Source: an uncultured Clostridia bacterium (GTDB lineage Bacteria; Bacillota; Clostridia; TANB77; CAG-508). Taken from it: a stretch of 64,000 bases of DNA. Numbering within the stretch: the first letter of the stretch is position 1; every line of letters begins with the position of its first letter. The position numbers and the translations under genes were made by a program. Location: NCBI GenBank assembly GCA_944392545.1, contig CALXWW010000005.1, positions 1-64,000 of the forward strand, written 5' to 3'. Shown here in pieces: positions 44,922-53,707 of the stretch. The notes under the pieces were generated by a model. The model was given only the letters and a program-made list of their open reading frames with translations, did not search any database and was not told the origin of the DNA.

Positions 44922-46358
44922 TTAATACTGTCTCCCCCATACTACCATTGTTTTTGCTGGTTTGCCACAACATACACATTTATCTCCTAAGTTTTCTTGT
45001 TCAAATGGAATACATCTTGATTTTGCACCTGTTAAATCATGTATCTTTTCTTCACATTCTGCATCACCACACCACATTGTTTTTACATATCCTTGATTAT
45101 TTTTTAAGTTTTCTTCAAATTCTTCTAAATTATGTGCTATTGTAGTTTTTTCCTTTACTCTTTTTGCACAAGCTTCATACATGCTCTTTTGGATATTCTC
45201 TAAAATTTCTCCTAGTTTTTCATTTAATTCATCTAAACTAATATCTATTTTTTCTGAATTGTCTCTCCTTACTACAACGCATTTATTATTTTCAATATCA
45301 CGTGGTCCAAGTTCTATTCTAACTGGTACTCCTCTCATTTCCCAGTCATTAAATTTATATCCTGGTGAATATTGTTCTCTTAAATCTATTTCTACTCTAT
45401 ATCTTTCTAATAGCTCTTTATATACCTCTTCTGCCTTTTCCTTTACTCCTTCTTTATGCATAGCTACAGGAACTATAACAGCTTGAATTGGTGCAACTTT
45501 TGGTGGTAGTTTTAAGCCTCTGTTGTCTCCATGTGCCATAATAACTGCACCTATTAATCTAGTACTAATTCCCCAGGAAGTTTGGTAAGCATATTCTTCT
45601 TTTCCTTCTCTATTTTGAAATTTTATATCAAATGGCTTTGTAAAGTTTTGGCCAAAATAGTGTGAAGTTCCTCCTTGTAATGCTCTTCCATCATGCATTA
45701 ATGTTTCTACTGTATATGTACTATCAGCACCTGCAAATTGTTCCGTAAATGTCTTCTTTCCTTTAAGTACTGGTATCGCTAGTAAATTTTCAATAATATC
45801 GGCATATACTTCAAGCATTTCTAAAGTAAATTTTTTTGCTTCTTCTGCGGTTTCATGTATAGTATGTCCCTCTTGCCATAAAAATTCTCTAGAACGTAAG
45901 AAAGGTCTCGTTTCTTTTTCCCATCTCAATACATTACACCATTGATTATATAAAAATGGTAATTCTCTCCATGAACTTAACCATTTTGAATACATTGTAG
46001 AAAATATTGTTTCAGAAGTTGGTCTTACACAAAGCCTTTCTTCTAATTCTTCTCCTCCTCCTGTAGTTACCCATGCTACTTCTGGTGCAAATCCCTCTAC
46101 ATGATCTTTTTCTTTTTGTAATAAACTTTCTGGAATAAGAACTGGCATTGATAAGTTCCTTACTCCATGCTCTTTAAATTTCTTATCTGCATATTTTTGG
46201 ATGTTTTCCCATATTGCATATCCATAAGGTCTAATTGTTATAAATCCTTTAACTGCCGTATAATCAGCAAGTTCAGCTTTTAGAACAATATCTGTATACC
46301 ACTTAGCAAAATCTTCTTCTATATTAGTTATTTCTTTTACAAATTCTTTCTCTTTCAT
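44922..46358 (-). CDS. proS: prolyl-tRNA synthetase (archaeal/eukaryal type)
   Basis: A 478-residue class II synthetase that charges tRNA-Pro. [29 protein letters not shown] (motif 2 region) and [14 protein letters not shown] are characteristic, as is the C-terminal zinc-binding domain (CGDAECEE and CVCCGKPAK) and the final Tyr. This is the short type without the editing INS domain. The start is ATG at 46358, five bases after GGAGG; the frame extends to a TTG that is part of this site. No T-box leader is seen, and scpB lies directly upstream. Confidence 0.96.
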   Translation of the reverse strand: MKEKEFVKEITNIEEDFAKWYTDIVLKAELADYTAVKGFITIRPYGYAIWENIQKYADKKFKEHGVRNLSMPVLIPESLLQKEKDHVEGFAPEVAWVTTGGGEELEERLCVRPTSETIFSTMYSKWLSSWRELPFLYNQWCNVLRWEKETRPFLRSREFLWQEGHTIHETAEEAKKFTLEMLEVYADIIENLLAIPVLKGKKTFTEQFAGADSTYTVETLMHDGRALQGGTSHYFGQNFTKPFDIKFQNREGKEEYAYQTSWGISTRLIGAVIMAHGDNRGLKLPPKVAPIQAVIVPVAMHKEGVKEKAEEVYKELLERYRVEIDLREQYSPGYKFNDWEMRGVPVRIELGPRDIENNKCVVVRRDNSEKIDISLDELNEKLGEILENIQKSMYEACAKRVKEKTTIAHNLEEFEENLKNNQGYVKTMWCGDAECEEKIHDLTGAKSRCIPFEQENLGDKCVCCGKPAKTMVVWGRQY

Positions 46359-46372
46359 ATTAACCTCCAATT

Positions 46373-46996
46373 TTAGTCTTGTATATTCTTTTCTGAAACT
46401 TCGCCTTCCCTTTCAGGCATTGGATCCTCCATATTATTTTCTTCAATTATTTCGTCTATTACTATCTGTCTGTTTTCATCCAATTTATATCTTGGAAGTT
46501 CCGGTAACTCACTTAAGCTTGATATTCCAAACATTTTTAAAAATTCTTTTGAAGTTTTATATGTCATAGGTTTTCCTGGCGCATCAAGTTTTCCTGCTTC
46601 TTCTATTAAATTGTAATCCAATAATTTATACATTGTACCATCAGAATTTACCCCTCTAATAGTTTCTATTTCAGCTCTAGTTATTCGTGGGTTGTATGCA
46701 ATTATTGCTAAAGTTTCTAAAGCTGCATTAGATAAATTAGGTTTGCTTCTTTTATCAAATATAGGATAAATATACTCATAATTCTCTTTTTTAGTACATA
46801 ACTCATATGCATCTTCTATATTTATTATTTCTAATCCTCTTTTTTCCTCTTTATAATCTTCTTTTAGGCTATTTATAGAAGAAATTATTTCTTCTGAACT
46901 TAATTCTAAAGCTGACATTAATTCTCCTATTTTTACTTCTCTTCCTGCCGCAAATAATATTGATTCAATTATTCCTTTTATTTTGTTTTCTTCCAT
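46373..46996 (-). CDS. scpB: segregation and condensation protein B
   Basis: A 207-residue ScpB, partner of ScpA and Smc in chromosome condensation. Two winged helix domains: [21 protein letters not shown] at the N-terminus and [32 protein letters not shown] in the middle. A disordered acidic tail follows. scpA is not adjacent. It lies 14 bases before proS. Confidence 0.95.
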   Translation of the reverse strand: MEENKIKGIIESILFAAGREVKIGELMSALELSSEEIISSINSLKEDYKEEKRGLEIINIEDAYELCTKKENYEYIYPIFDKRSKPNLSNAALETLAIIAYNPRITRAEIETIRGVNSDGTMYKLLDYNLIEEAGKLDAPGKPMTYKTSKEFLKMFGISSLSELPELPRYKLDENRQIVIDEIIEENNMEDPMPEREGEVSEKNIQD

Positions 46997-47114
46997 TTTA
47001 TCTTCTCCTCAACATGTATTCTATTTTATCATTTATTTTGTTTGTTGTAAACAGCTTGACTTTACTAAATTTAACCTTTATAATTTATATAGTTGATTTT
47101 GGAGGTGTATTATT

Positions 47115-47408
47115 ATGTATACATATAATAAAAACGATAAATCTTATACTTTTTCTTCTGATGAGTTAGATATAGACAGCATGCTTGCTTCTACTGATAA
47201 TAACGATACAAATAATTCAGAAAATCAAGAAGAAAACCTAAACGATTCAAATGATTATGAATCAACTGAGCATAAAAAGCCTAAAAAGATTGAAGTTATA
47301 AATGGTGGAAATGATTTAGATATTTCTCCAGTATCTAATTACATAGAAGTGGAAAAACCAAAAAATGAGAAAAAGGGAAATATAGTTATTCCTGAAGATA
47401 ACAAATAG
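47115..47408 (+). CDS. small acidic hypothetical protein
   Basis: A 97-residue, highly charged, probably disordered protein (Asn, Asp, Glu, Lys rich) with no membrane segment or known motif. GGAGG lies nine bases before the ATG and a clean terminator follows the stop, so it is a monocistronic gene. Function unknown. Confidence 0.65.
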   Translation: MYTYNKNDKSYTFSSDELDIDSMLASTDNNDTNNSENQEENLNDSNDYESTEHKKPKKIEVINGGNDLDISPVSNYIEVEKPKNEKKGNIVIPEDNK

Positions 47409-47436
47409 AAAATCTGGACTTTCGTCCAGATTTTTT
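47409..47436 (+). terminator. intrinsic terminator
   Basis: AATCTGGAC-TTTC-GTCCAGATT followed by TTTT, immediately after the stop of the acidic protein gene. Confidence 0.9.
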
Positions 47437-47468
47437 GGAATTTTTTATGTTTAACTTTCAATTAAAAT

Positions 47469-48161
47469 TTATATAGCTTCTTTATTTTCTTCTTGAGCTT
47501 CATTTTCGCCTGATTCTTTGTTAATAACTTCTAATGTTGCTACTGATACTTCATATGCTACTCTATTTTCTACAGTACCATCTTCATGTTTTTTCTCGTA
47601 TTGTCTTGATTGAACTCTACCAACTATTTTAATTTCTGTTCCTACTGCTACATTTTCACAAAATTTTGCATTCCTTCCCCATGCTATACAAGGAATATAG
47701 TCAGATTTGTTATATGATCTATTTACAGCAAGTAATACATCGGCTATTTCTCTACCAAAAGGTGTTTTTCTATAAATAGGTTTTCTACAAATATATCCGT
47801 CTAAAACTACTTCGTTTGTTATGTAGTCTTTTCCTACTGGTATATCTTCTTCTTGTTTTTCTAAAAATTCAACTGTTTTTGCAAATACTGTAAGTACTAG
47901 TCTATTCTTTTCTCCTTCATAACTATTATATGATCTAAATTGACCTGTTACAGATATTTTGCTTTCTAATGGTAATCCTTGTTCTGTTATTAATCTTTCT
48001 GAAATTGTAATTGGTATGTTATCAAAATTTCCACTTAAACGTGGCACACTTAAATCAAATACATAGAACTTCTCTCCATATATTTCATGGCTTAATTTTT
48101 TCTCACTTGTTACCTTTCCCACTAGTGTGATATGGTTATTGTCTAAATACAAAGTATTCAC
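47469..48161 (-). CDS. double-OB single-stranded DNA-binding protein
   Basis: A 230-residue protein with two SSB/PriB-type OB folds in tandem. The first (about 8-95) has NHITLVGKVTSEKKL and SVTGQFRSYNS; the second (about 115-220) has NEVVLDGYICRKP, DVLLAVNRSYNKSDYIPCIAWG and KIVGRVQSRQYEKK. The C-terminus ends EENKEAI, without the usual DDDIPF tip of replicative SSB. So it is probably an accessory or special-purpose SSB. The start is GTG with GGGGGAGG upstream. Confidence 0.8.
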   Translation of the reverse strand: MNTLYLDNNHITLVGKVTSEKKLSHEIYGEKFYVFDLSVPRLSGNFDNIPITISERLITEQGLPLESKISVTGQFRSYNSYEGEKNRLVLTVFAKTVEFLEKQEEDIPVGKDYITNEVVLDGYICRKPIYRKTPFGREIADVLLAVNRSYNKSDYIPCIAWGRNAKFCENVAVGTEIKIVGRVQSRQYEKKHEDGTVENRVAYEVSVATLEVINKESGENEAQEENKEAI

Positions 48162-48320
48162 TTAAATTTCCTCCCCCATTTGTTTCTTTATTATTTTTCT
48201 AGTAATAAATTCAAAATCGTTTTTCCTCATATTCCCTATTATACTACGTTTTTTTGGTTTTGTCTACATAAAATGTTATTTTTTTGTAATTTTTTTACCT
48301 TTTAATTATCAATTTATTAT

Positions 48321-48779
48321 CTAATTATAAAATTTTTTTAAAATTTCTGTAAAAATAATCGCATATTTTTCAATATTTTCGACGTATTCTAGCTGATACT
48401 CTTCTGGTTCAATTTCTTCTCCATTTGGTTTAAAAATAATTCTTTGTAAACAAATTATTATGCCATTTTCTGTTATACTAGATACCGTAAATGTAGATTT
48501 ATTATTGAACCCATAAGTTATAATAGTAAGACTTAAATTTTCTATTAATTCTAAATCAAATTCTATATCAGCATTTAATATTAGATGATTTGTACTAGAT
48601 AATATTTTTCTAAGGTCTTGCTTATTTTTTAATTTGTTATCTATAACTATCGTGTCGAACTTTATATTTTTCATATTAGTAATATTTTTATCATTTATAA
48701 AAAGAATATTTTTATTTTCTAATTTCTTTTTTACATATAACTCATTCTTTTGGTTAGTAATTATTCCAATAAAAAACAT
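48321..48779 (-). CDS. conserved hypothetical protein at the sortase locus
   Basis: A 152-residue protein with alternating strands and helices and no signal peptide. The stretch LTIITYGFNNKSTFTVSSI recalls the end of a Mur-ligase-like central domain, but no ATP-binding motif is present, so I assign no function. It is the last gene of the minus-strand run LPXTG protein - sortase - small peptide - this gene, 65 bases behind the small peptide. Confidence 0.55.
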   Translation of the reverse strand: MFFIGIITNQKNELYVKKKLENKNILFINDKNITNMKNIKFDTIVIDNKLKNKQDLRKILSSTNHLILNADIEFDLELIENLSLTIITYGFNNKSTFTVSSITENGIIICLQRIIFKPNGEEIEPEEYQLEYVENIEKYAIIFTEILKKFYN

Positions 48780-48844
48780 TTTTTACCTCTATAAATCAAT
48801 TCTAATACTATTATTATTATATATTAATTATTTATACATAAAAT

Positions 48845-49015
48845 TTATATATTATTAGTTATATTATTAACATTAGTAATGTTTGTAGCTGTTGTCAATG
48901 TTTGCTCTGATTGAGTTTGATCATTAAATCCAGCCGCTGCAACAAATAACATTATTACAGTGCAAATGGCTACTACATAAGAAAAGATTTTAGATTTATC
49001 AATAACAAAGAACAT
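48845..49015 (-). CDS. small secreted or membrane peptide in the sortase operon
   Basis: A 56-residue peptide: MFFVIDKSKIF, one hydrophobic helix (about 10-29, ending AAAGF), and a Thr/Asn/Gln-rich external tail (QTQSEQTLTTATNITNVNN). AGGAGGT lies five bases before the ATG. Too short for usual gene callers. The helix ends in an A-x-A type site, so it may be cleaved. Its place 73 bases behind the sortase suggests a role at the same cell surface structure, but it has no sorting motif. Confidence 0.65.
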   Translation of the reverse strand: MFFVIDKSKIFSYVVAICTVIMLFVAAAGFNDQTQSEQTLTTATNITNVNNITNNI

Positions 49016-49087
49016 GTTTACCTCCTATAATATGTTAATATGATTATATGCTATTATTTTTAATATATTCTTATTACTTAAAATTTA

Positions 49088-49735
49088 TTAATCATATATT
49101 TCTATTGCTTTTATTACAACTCTTTTTGCAGCACCAAATGTGCAGGTTATTAAAGTTATTTCTTTTTCACCTTTTGTATCCTGTGATAAACACGTTGTAT
49201 CATATGGCGATACTCTTTCTATTTTATATACTTGATATTTTAAGCTTCTGTCATATGTATCTGTTATATATATATCATCTCCTACATCTAATGAAGATAT
49301 CCAGCCAAAAGTATCTCCATAATTATGTCCAGCTATACAAAAATTGCCAGTTTTATTAATATTCGGTCCACATACTTTTGTTACTCCTAATTCTAACGAT
49401 TCTTTTGTAGTCTCTTCTAATATATATTGCTCTATATTTATTTTAGGAATATTTATCTTTCCAATAACTTTAAAATTATCTATTTTTTTTGGCATGTTTT
49501 CATATTCTTTTAAATTCAATACTTCCCTTGCTTCTTCTATTTTCTCTTCTCCTAATATATCTATTTCTATATTTTTCGTATTATTAAGTGCCTTGGTATT
49601 TACTACACTACTAAAATTAATAATATTTTCTTTCTCTATCTTTCCCAAAATCATCAGTACTATCATTAATATTCCAAATATGCTTATTAAAATAAAAAGA
49701 TTCTCTTTTCTTACATTATGTTTTATAAATATCAC
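49088..49735 (-). CDS. class D sortase (second)
   Basis: A 215-residue sortase with an N-terminal anchor helix (about 12-32). The catalytic His is in CIAGHNYGDTFG, Cys in TLITCTFGAAKR and the Arg in AAKRVV. The TLxTC signature fits class D. The start is a GTG close to AAGGTGA; the spacing is short, so the exact start is uncertain. It follows the LPXTG gene by 60 bases, the natural substrate. Confidence 0.88.
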   Translation of the reverse strand: MIFIKHNVRKENLFILISIFGILMIVLMILGKIEKENIINFSSVVNTKALNNTKNIEIDILGEEKIEEAREVLNLKEYENMPKKIDNFKVIGKINIPKINIEQYILEETTKESLELGVTKVCGPNINKTGNFCIAGHNYGDTFGWISSLDVGDDIYITDTYDRSLKYQVYKIERVSPYDTTCLSQDTKGEKEITLITCTFGAAKRVVIKAIEIYD

Positions 49736-49795
49736 TCACCTTTTTATTTATATAAAAAAATTAGCCAAATTATACTTTGACTAATTCTCTATACT

Positions 49796-50392
49796 TTATT
49801 TGTTAGTTTTGATTTTATAAGATACAAATATTATAAGTGCTATTACTACTGCTATATACATTATATATTCCACCATGCTATTTCCTGTTTGAGGTAATTT
49901 TTCTATTTCATTTTCTGGTTCTTTTATTTCATTAACATTAGTTGCATCTTCTAAGACTTCTATATTATATGACTTGCTTATTATCTCTGCTTCTGATGAT
50001 TGCATATTAACTAGGCTCAATTTAATAGTATAAGTTCCTGCCACTGGAAATGTTGCTTTAATTGGTGTCTCATTCTCAAAAGTTCCTGCTACTGGAAATC
50101 CCTCTGGTGGTCCCCAATATTTAATATCCACCAAATCAAATTCTTGATCACTTGTATCAATAGCTATTATTTTAGGAGTTCCAGGACCTTCAACTTCTAC
50201 CTTTACTCTTACATTAGAATATGTTGTAGCATTAGTTCCTCTTAAAATTACACTTCCTTCTTTTGTTTCATTTATTACTATATCATCATCGTATTTAAGT
50301 TCAAACTCTAATTCAGCTGCTGCATTAACTTTTATATTAAATATAGTTAATATGAATAATATAGCTATACATAGGCAAACTAACTTTTTCAA
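49796..50392 (-). CDS. LPXTG-anchored surface protein
   Basis: A 198-residue wall protein: signal peptide (1-25, AAA cut region), a beta-rich domain (about 28-150) containing two short similar stretches (FPVAGTFENE and FPVAGTYTIK), and a complete sorting signal: LPQTG, membrane helix, then KIKTNK. The second FPVAGT is followed by a segment typical of cohesin or Ig-like folds, but no family is certain. The start is TTG at 50392. With the adjacent sortase it forms a substrate-enzyme pair. Confidence 0.8.
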   Translation of the reverse strand: MKKLVCLCIAILFILTIFNIKVNAAAELEFELKYDDDIVINETKEGSVILRGTNATTYSNVRVKVEVEGPGTPKIIAIDTSDQEFDLVDIKYWGPPEGFPVAGTFENETPIKATFPVAGTYTIKLSLVNMQSSEAEIISKSYNIEVLEDATNVNEIKEPENEIEKLPQTGNSMVEYIMYIAVVIALIIFVSYKIKTNK

Positions 50393-50463
50393 TATATAAT
50401 ACCATCCCTTTCTTATATGATATTACATATATATTTCCTAATAACTATTTTTATTCTTTTATA

Positions 50464-51249
50464 TTAATCTATTTTTTGTATATCTATCCTATCTTTTTGC
50501 ATTAGACTTTTAGCTACATTTATAAAATTACACTCTAAATCAGTCAGAAATATTTCAGTATTACCAGATTTTTCAGTACTATTTTCAAGATTATTTGCAT
50601 AAATAAATTCCTTTAATTCCTCTGCAACCATTTCTCCCGTATTTATTATATCAACATTACTTTTAAGTTCTCTTTCTATTATTTCCTTAAATAACGGATA
50701 GTGTGTACAACCTAGTATAAGTGCCTCTATATCTTTTATATCTTTTATGTATTCATGAACTGCAAGTTTTGCAATTTCATTGTTCGTCCATCCTTCCTCA
50801 GCCATCGGTGCTAAAAGTGGACATGCTTTATTTTGCACCTTTGCATCCGGTATACTTTTTCTTATATTTTCTTCCCAACCATTACTTCTTATGGTTCCTG
50901 TTGTAGCAATAACTCCTATATTTTTATAATTTTTGCCTTTTAAGTATTTTACAGTTGGTTTTATTATTCCTATAATTGGTATATTAAAAATTTTTCTCAT
51001 TTCTTCTAGAGCTTGACTAGTTGCTGTTCCACATGCTATTACTATTATTTTTACTTCCATGTCTATTAAGTTTTCTATTCTTTTTTTGCAAAGTTCTATT
51101 ATTGTTTTTTTAGATTTACTACCATATGGAAAACTAGCAGTGTCTCCTATATATATGTAGTCTTCATTAGGCAAAAGCTTTTGAAGTTCTTTTAAAACTG
51201 TAACTCCTCCTACTCCAGAATCAAATATTCCTATTGGCTTATCGTTCAC
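50464..51249 (-). CDS. murI: glutamate racemase
   Basis: A 261-residue enzyme that supplies D-glutamate for peptidoglycan. FDSGVGGVTVLKEL and DTASFPYGSKS at the N-terminus and LGCTHYPLFK (second catalytic Cys) are present. The first catalytic segment reads IACGTATSQ, with Gly where most homologues have Asn (ACNTA); the Cys itself is kept. The start is GTG with GGAGG upstream. Length is normal. Confidence 0.92.
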   Translation of the reverse strand: MNDKPIGIFDSGVGGVTVLKELQKLLPNEDYIYIGDTASFPYGSKSKKTIIELCKKRIENLIDMEVKIIVIACGTATSQALEEMRKIFNIPIIGIIKPTVKYLKGKNYKNIGVIATTGTIRSNGWEENIRKSIPDAKVQNKACPLLAPMAEEGWTNNEIAKLAVHEYIKDIKDIEALILGCTHYPLFKEIIERELKSNVDIINTGEMVAEELKEFIYANNLENSTEKSGNTEIFLTDLECNFINVAKSLMQKDRIDIQKID

Positions 51250-51250
51250 T

Positions 51251-51382
51251 TTATCTTCCTCCGTCTTCTCTACAATTTATTATATGTTTTACATTTTCAC
51301 TTATATCTAAAGAATTTTGTTTTTCCAGCTCTTCTATGAACTCTCTAACACTTCTTGCTTTATCTTTTCTTTTACTTGTTTA
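51251..51382 (-). pseudogene. possible gene remnant before murI
   Basis: An open stretch of about 43 codons without a start codon or ribosome site, encoding SVREFIEELEKQNSLDI and ending in EDGGR, stops two bases before the murI GTG. Upstream in another frame is MKKLEETSI. The composition looks like real protein, so this may be the tail of a decayed small gene. The remainder of the 300-base gap up to 51558 shows nothing else except the ribosome site of the next gene. Confidence 0.3.
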
Positions 51383-51558
51383 ATCCTTAGATTTATATAC
51401 TTGTTTCTTCTAATTTTTTCATTAATCTTTTTATTTAATTATTTAACATTGTATATTATACTCCATATTTATCTTTTTTTCTACATAATATTCACATTTT
51501 GTTTATATATACATAATATATATTAAGCTAATTGCTTAAGAAAGGATGATTAATTATT

Positions 51559-52074
51559 ATGGAATATGAAAAAAATATATGTCCAGTCTTAAATGTTGAT
51601 GGTATTTTGGCAACAGGTAAACAATTTGATTTAGATATAACTTTACCAGAAGATAACAGAAGTGTAATCTACGGTATTGTAAAAGATTGTTATCAAGAAC
51701 CTGTTTGCGAAGCTGTAGTAAAATTAGTAGAAGTTGTTTGTGAATGTGGTAAAGAAGAGAGACGCCCTGTTTCTCATACTTTTACAGATAAAAATGGAGA
51801 ATTTGTATTTGGTCCACTTTGCTCTAATAGATTTTATGAAGTAGAAATCTGGGTAGATCGTGTAAAACATTGTAAAATATGTACAAAAGTAGAACATGAT
51901 GGAGATTGTTTAAAAGGTGTAAAAATGGATTGTAAAAAAGAAAATTATATACCTTGCCATAAAGAAGAAAAAGAGTGTTGCGAAAAAAAATGTAAAGAAG
52001 AATGTGAAAAAAAAGAGGAAAAATGTGATAAGAAACCTGAAAAACCATGTAGACCTTGTTGCAGACCTTATTAG
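51559..52074 (+). CDS. Cys-rich protein with carboxypeptidase-regulatory-like domain
   Basis: A 171-residue protein without signal peptide. A beta-sandwich domain (about 35-125; SVIYGIVKDCYQEPVCEAVVKLVE and TFTDKNGEFVFGPL) resembles CarboxypepD_reg/Cna-B folds. The tail (about 125-171) is Cys/Glu/Lys-rich with repeated CC, CxxxC and CRPCCRP. Cytoplasmic Cys-rich proteins with a beta domain in spore formers are sometimes coat or exosporium components. No family name is certain. AAAGGATG precedes the ATG and a terminator follows. Confidence 0.65.
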   Translation: MEYEKNICPVLNVDGILATGKQFDLDITLPEDNRSVIYGIVKDCYQEPVCEAVVKLVEVVCECGKEERRPVSHTFTDKNGEFVFGPLCSNRFYEVEIWVDRVKHCKICTKVEHDGDCLKGVKMDCKKENYIPCHKEEKECCEKKCKEECEKKEEKCDKKPEKPCRPCCRPY

Positions 52075-52106
52075 ATAAAGTTTAAAAAATAAAACTAAAC
52101 AATGTT

Positions 52107-52135
52107 AAAGGACGCTAATTTTAACGTCCTTTTCT
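52107..52135. terminator. bidirectional terminator
   Basis: AAAGGACG and CGTCCTTT with a 10-base loop and flanking T-runs, between the Cys-rich protein gene and the convergent small membrane gene. Confidence 0.85.
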
Positions 52136-52136
52136 T

Positions 52137-52283
52137 TTACATTATTCCCATTTTTCTTGCAAATTGTCTACCCATTTTCACCATCTTTTTTCTACTTTGT
52201 CCCATAGTCTCAGAGCACATCATTGCAACTCCCGCTGATATAAGTCCACCTATTACCATACCTTTTACAAACTTCATACTCAT
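52137..52283 (-). CDS. small YtxH/DUF3918-like membrane protein
   Basis: A 48-residue protein: MSMKFVKGMVIGGLISAG (helix with small residues) followed by a Met/Lys/Arg-rich amphipathic tail. Such small one-helix proteins with a Gly-rich helix and basic tail resemble the YtxH or DUF3918 groups. AAAGGAGG lies six bases before the ATG. It is 17 bases behind the split transporter genes and may be in their operon. Confidence 0.65.
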   Translation of the reverse strand: MSMKFVKGMVIGGLISAGVAMMCSETMGQSRKKMVKMGRQFARKMGIM

Positions 52284-52300
52284 ATATTTCCTCCTTTATA

Positions 52301-52687
52301 TTATTTTTTAATATTATTCCTATTTTTTTCTTTTCTATACTTATAATATAAAGAATAACTTTGACCAATTGCAATTATTATTAAAAATATTCCAAACCAA
52401 TCTCTTAAAATATTAACCTTGATATTAGATGCAATACTTGCACCAATGAAGGCCCCTACCAATCCCCATATACAAATAGGAATTGCTAATTTAAAATTAA
52501 TTTTTTTATTTTTTATAAAAATTAATGTAGCTGCAATAGCAGTTGGTATAAAAAATATTACATTGCTACCTTGTGCAATATTTTGTTCTATATTTAAAAA
52601 TATAGTAAGAAGTAAAATTAAAATAGTTCCTCCTCCCATACCCAAACCACCAATTATTCCTGCTATTATACCTATGATATATTCCAT
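52301..52687 (-). CDS. TauE/SafE (TSUP) transporter, C-terminal-half subunit
   Basis: A 128-residue, four-helix membrane protein beginning GIIAGIIGGLGMGGGTIL. Full-length TSUP exporters are about 250 residues with two such halves. Here each half is its own gene; this one starts two bases after the stop of the first half, so the two are made together and probably form a heterodimer. The family moves small organic acids and sulfur compounds; the substrate is unknown. The C-terminus is basic. Confidence 0.82.
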   Translation of the reverse strand: MEYIIGIIAGIIGGLGMGGGTILILLLTIFLNIEQNIAQGSNVIFFIPTAIAATLIFIKNKKINFKLAIPICIWGLVGAFIGASIASNIKVNILRDWFGIFLIIIAIGQSYSLYYKYRKEKNRNNIKK

Positions 52688-52689
52688 TT

Positions 52690-53034
52690 TTACCTCATTA
52701 TGCTATTTATTCCGGCATATAATAAAAATAAAATAAAAAATATTTGAAGATATTTATCCGAAATTTTACTTAATAATTTTCCACCTATTATTCCTCCAAA
52801 TATTCCTCCTATTGCACATTTAATCCCAAGTGACCAATTTATAAAATTATTGTTATTATATAAAAAAGCGGTAAGAGTTACCATAGGCAGTATGCAAAAA
52901 AGAGAAGTAGCTCTAGCTTCTTTTTCGTCTAACTTTAATATATTAGTATATACAAGAACTAATAATACTCCTCCACCTGATGCAAAAAGTCCACTAATAA
53001 TTCCTACGCTTATTCCAATTAGCATTTTCTTCAT
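52690..53034 (-). CDS. TauE/SafE (TSUP) transporter, N-terminal-half subunit
   Basis: A 114-residue, four-helix protein starting ISVGIISGLFASGGGVLLV, the TSUP half-repeat. The sequence KCAIGGIFGGIIGGKLLS matches the second conserved helix pair. The start at 53034 is preferred over a GTG at 53046 because AAAGTGTGG then fits as ribosome site. Together with the next gene it makes one transporter. Confidence 0.82.
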   Translation of the reverse strand: MKKMLIGISVGIISGLFASGGGVLLVLVYTNILKLDEKEARATSLFCILPMVTLTAFLYNNNNFINWSLGIKCAIGGIFGGIIGGKLLSKISDKYLQIFFILFLLYAGINSIMR

Positions 53035-53078
53035 TATATACCACACTTTCCATATTAGTATGGATATATAAATAAAAT

Positions 53079-53312
53079 TTATTCTTTTTTTGCATTTTTA
53101 TATCCCATTCTATAAAATTCTTCAAACCTACTTTCAGCAATTTTAGTTAATATATCATCACATTTTAACATTTGACCAATTATTTTTTTTCTTAAATTAT
53201 TATCCTCTATATTATCTGCTTTATCAAAAAAGTTTTGCAATTCTTTTAAATATATTTTATTCTTTTCTTTCCAATCTTTGTTATCTATATTTTTATTTAT
53301 GTTTTTTGTCAT
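53079..53312 (-). CDS. small helical hypothetical protein
   Basis: A 77-residue, charged, wholly helical protein (DKADNIEDNNLRKKIIG, then LKCDDILTKIAESRFEEFYRMGYKNAKKE). No membrane segment or known motif. AAAGGA precedes the ATG by 6 bases. It is 44 bases upstream of the split transporter genes and possibly in the same operon. Function unknown. Confidence 0.55.
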   Translation of the reverse strand: MTKNINKNIDNKDWKEKNKIYLKELQNFFDKADNIEDNNLRKKIIGQMLKCDDILTKIAESRFEEFYRMGYKNAKKE

Positions 53313-53675
53313 AGTATTCCTTTCTTTTTCATTTTTAAAATAGTTTTTATTACTTTTATCGTTATCTTTTAGGCGTATATGTAAGTTTAATATATTGCAT
53401 TATAAAATACAAGTATACTACAAAATATTACAAATTCAACTTTTCATGTTTACATTTATTAATGGAAGCTTGTGTCATATTGTTAAAATAAAACTATCTG
53501 ATTTATTAGGCAAGTATAAGAAGTCTCAAGCTTTTTTTGCAGTAGCTACTAAATATGCCACTTACTACAATATCAAAGATGTATTATTAAAATGTAAATG
53601 TCTAAGTATTTCACAATAAAACCCAAACTAATGTTGTTTATATTTACTTATTAGTTATGTTTAAGTGTATTATAC

Positions 53676-53707
53676 AATAACTACTAGCGTATACGCTAGT
53701 AGTTATT
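53676..53707. terminator. perfect 32-bp palindrome
   Basis: AATAACTACTAGCGTA and its exact complement abut with no loop bases (the tip must open to form a hairpin), followed by TTTCG on the plus strand. It is probably a strong transcription stop behind the minus-strand cysteine desulfurase operon or a plus-strand remnant; a protein binding site is also possible. The surrounding 470-base gap (53313-53781) otherwise has only an unsupported plus-strand frame at 53395-53619. Confidence 0.6.

Noticed and set aside
46370-46996. T-box leader for proS
   Set aside because: scpB coding sequence is directly upstream and no T-box consensus (AGGGTGG-type) was found.
53395-53619. Plus-strand 74-codon frame
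   Set aside because: No convincing ribosome site, a mixed hydrophobic composition without a domain, and no recognisable relative. It could be a relic but I cannot support it.
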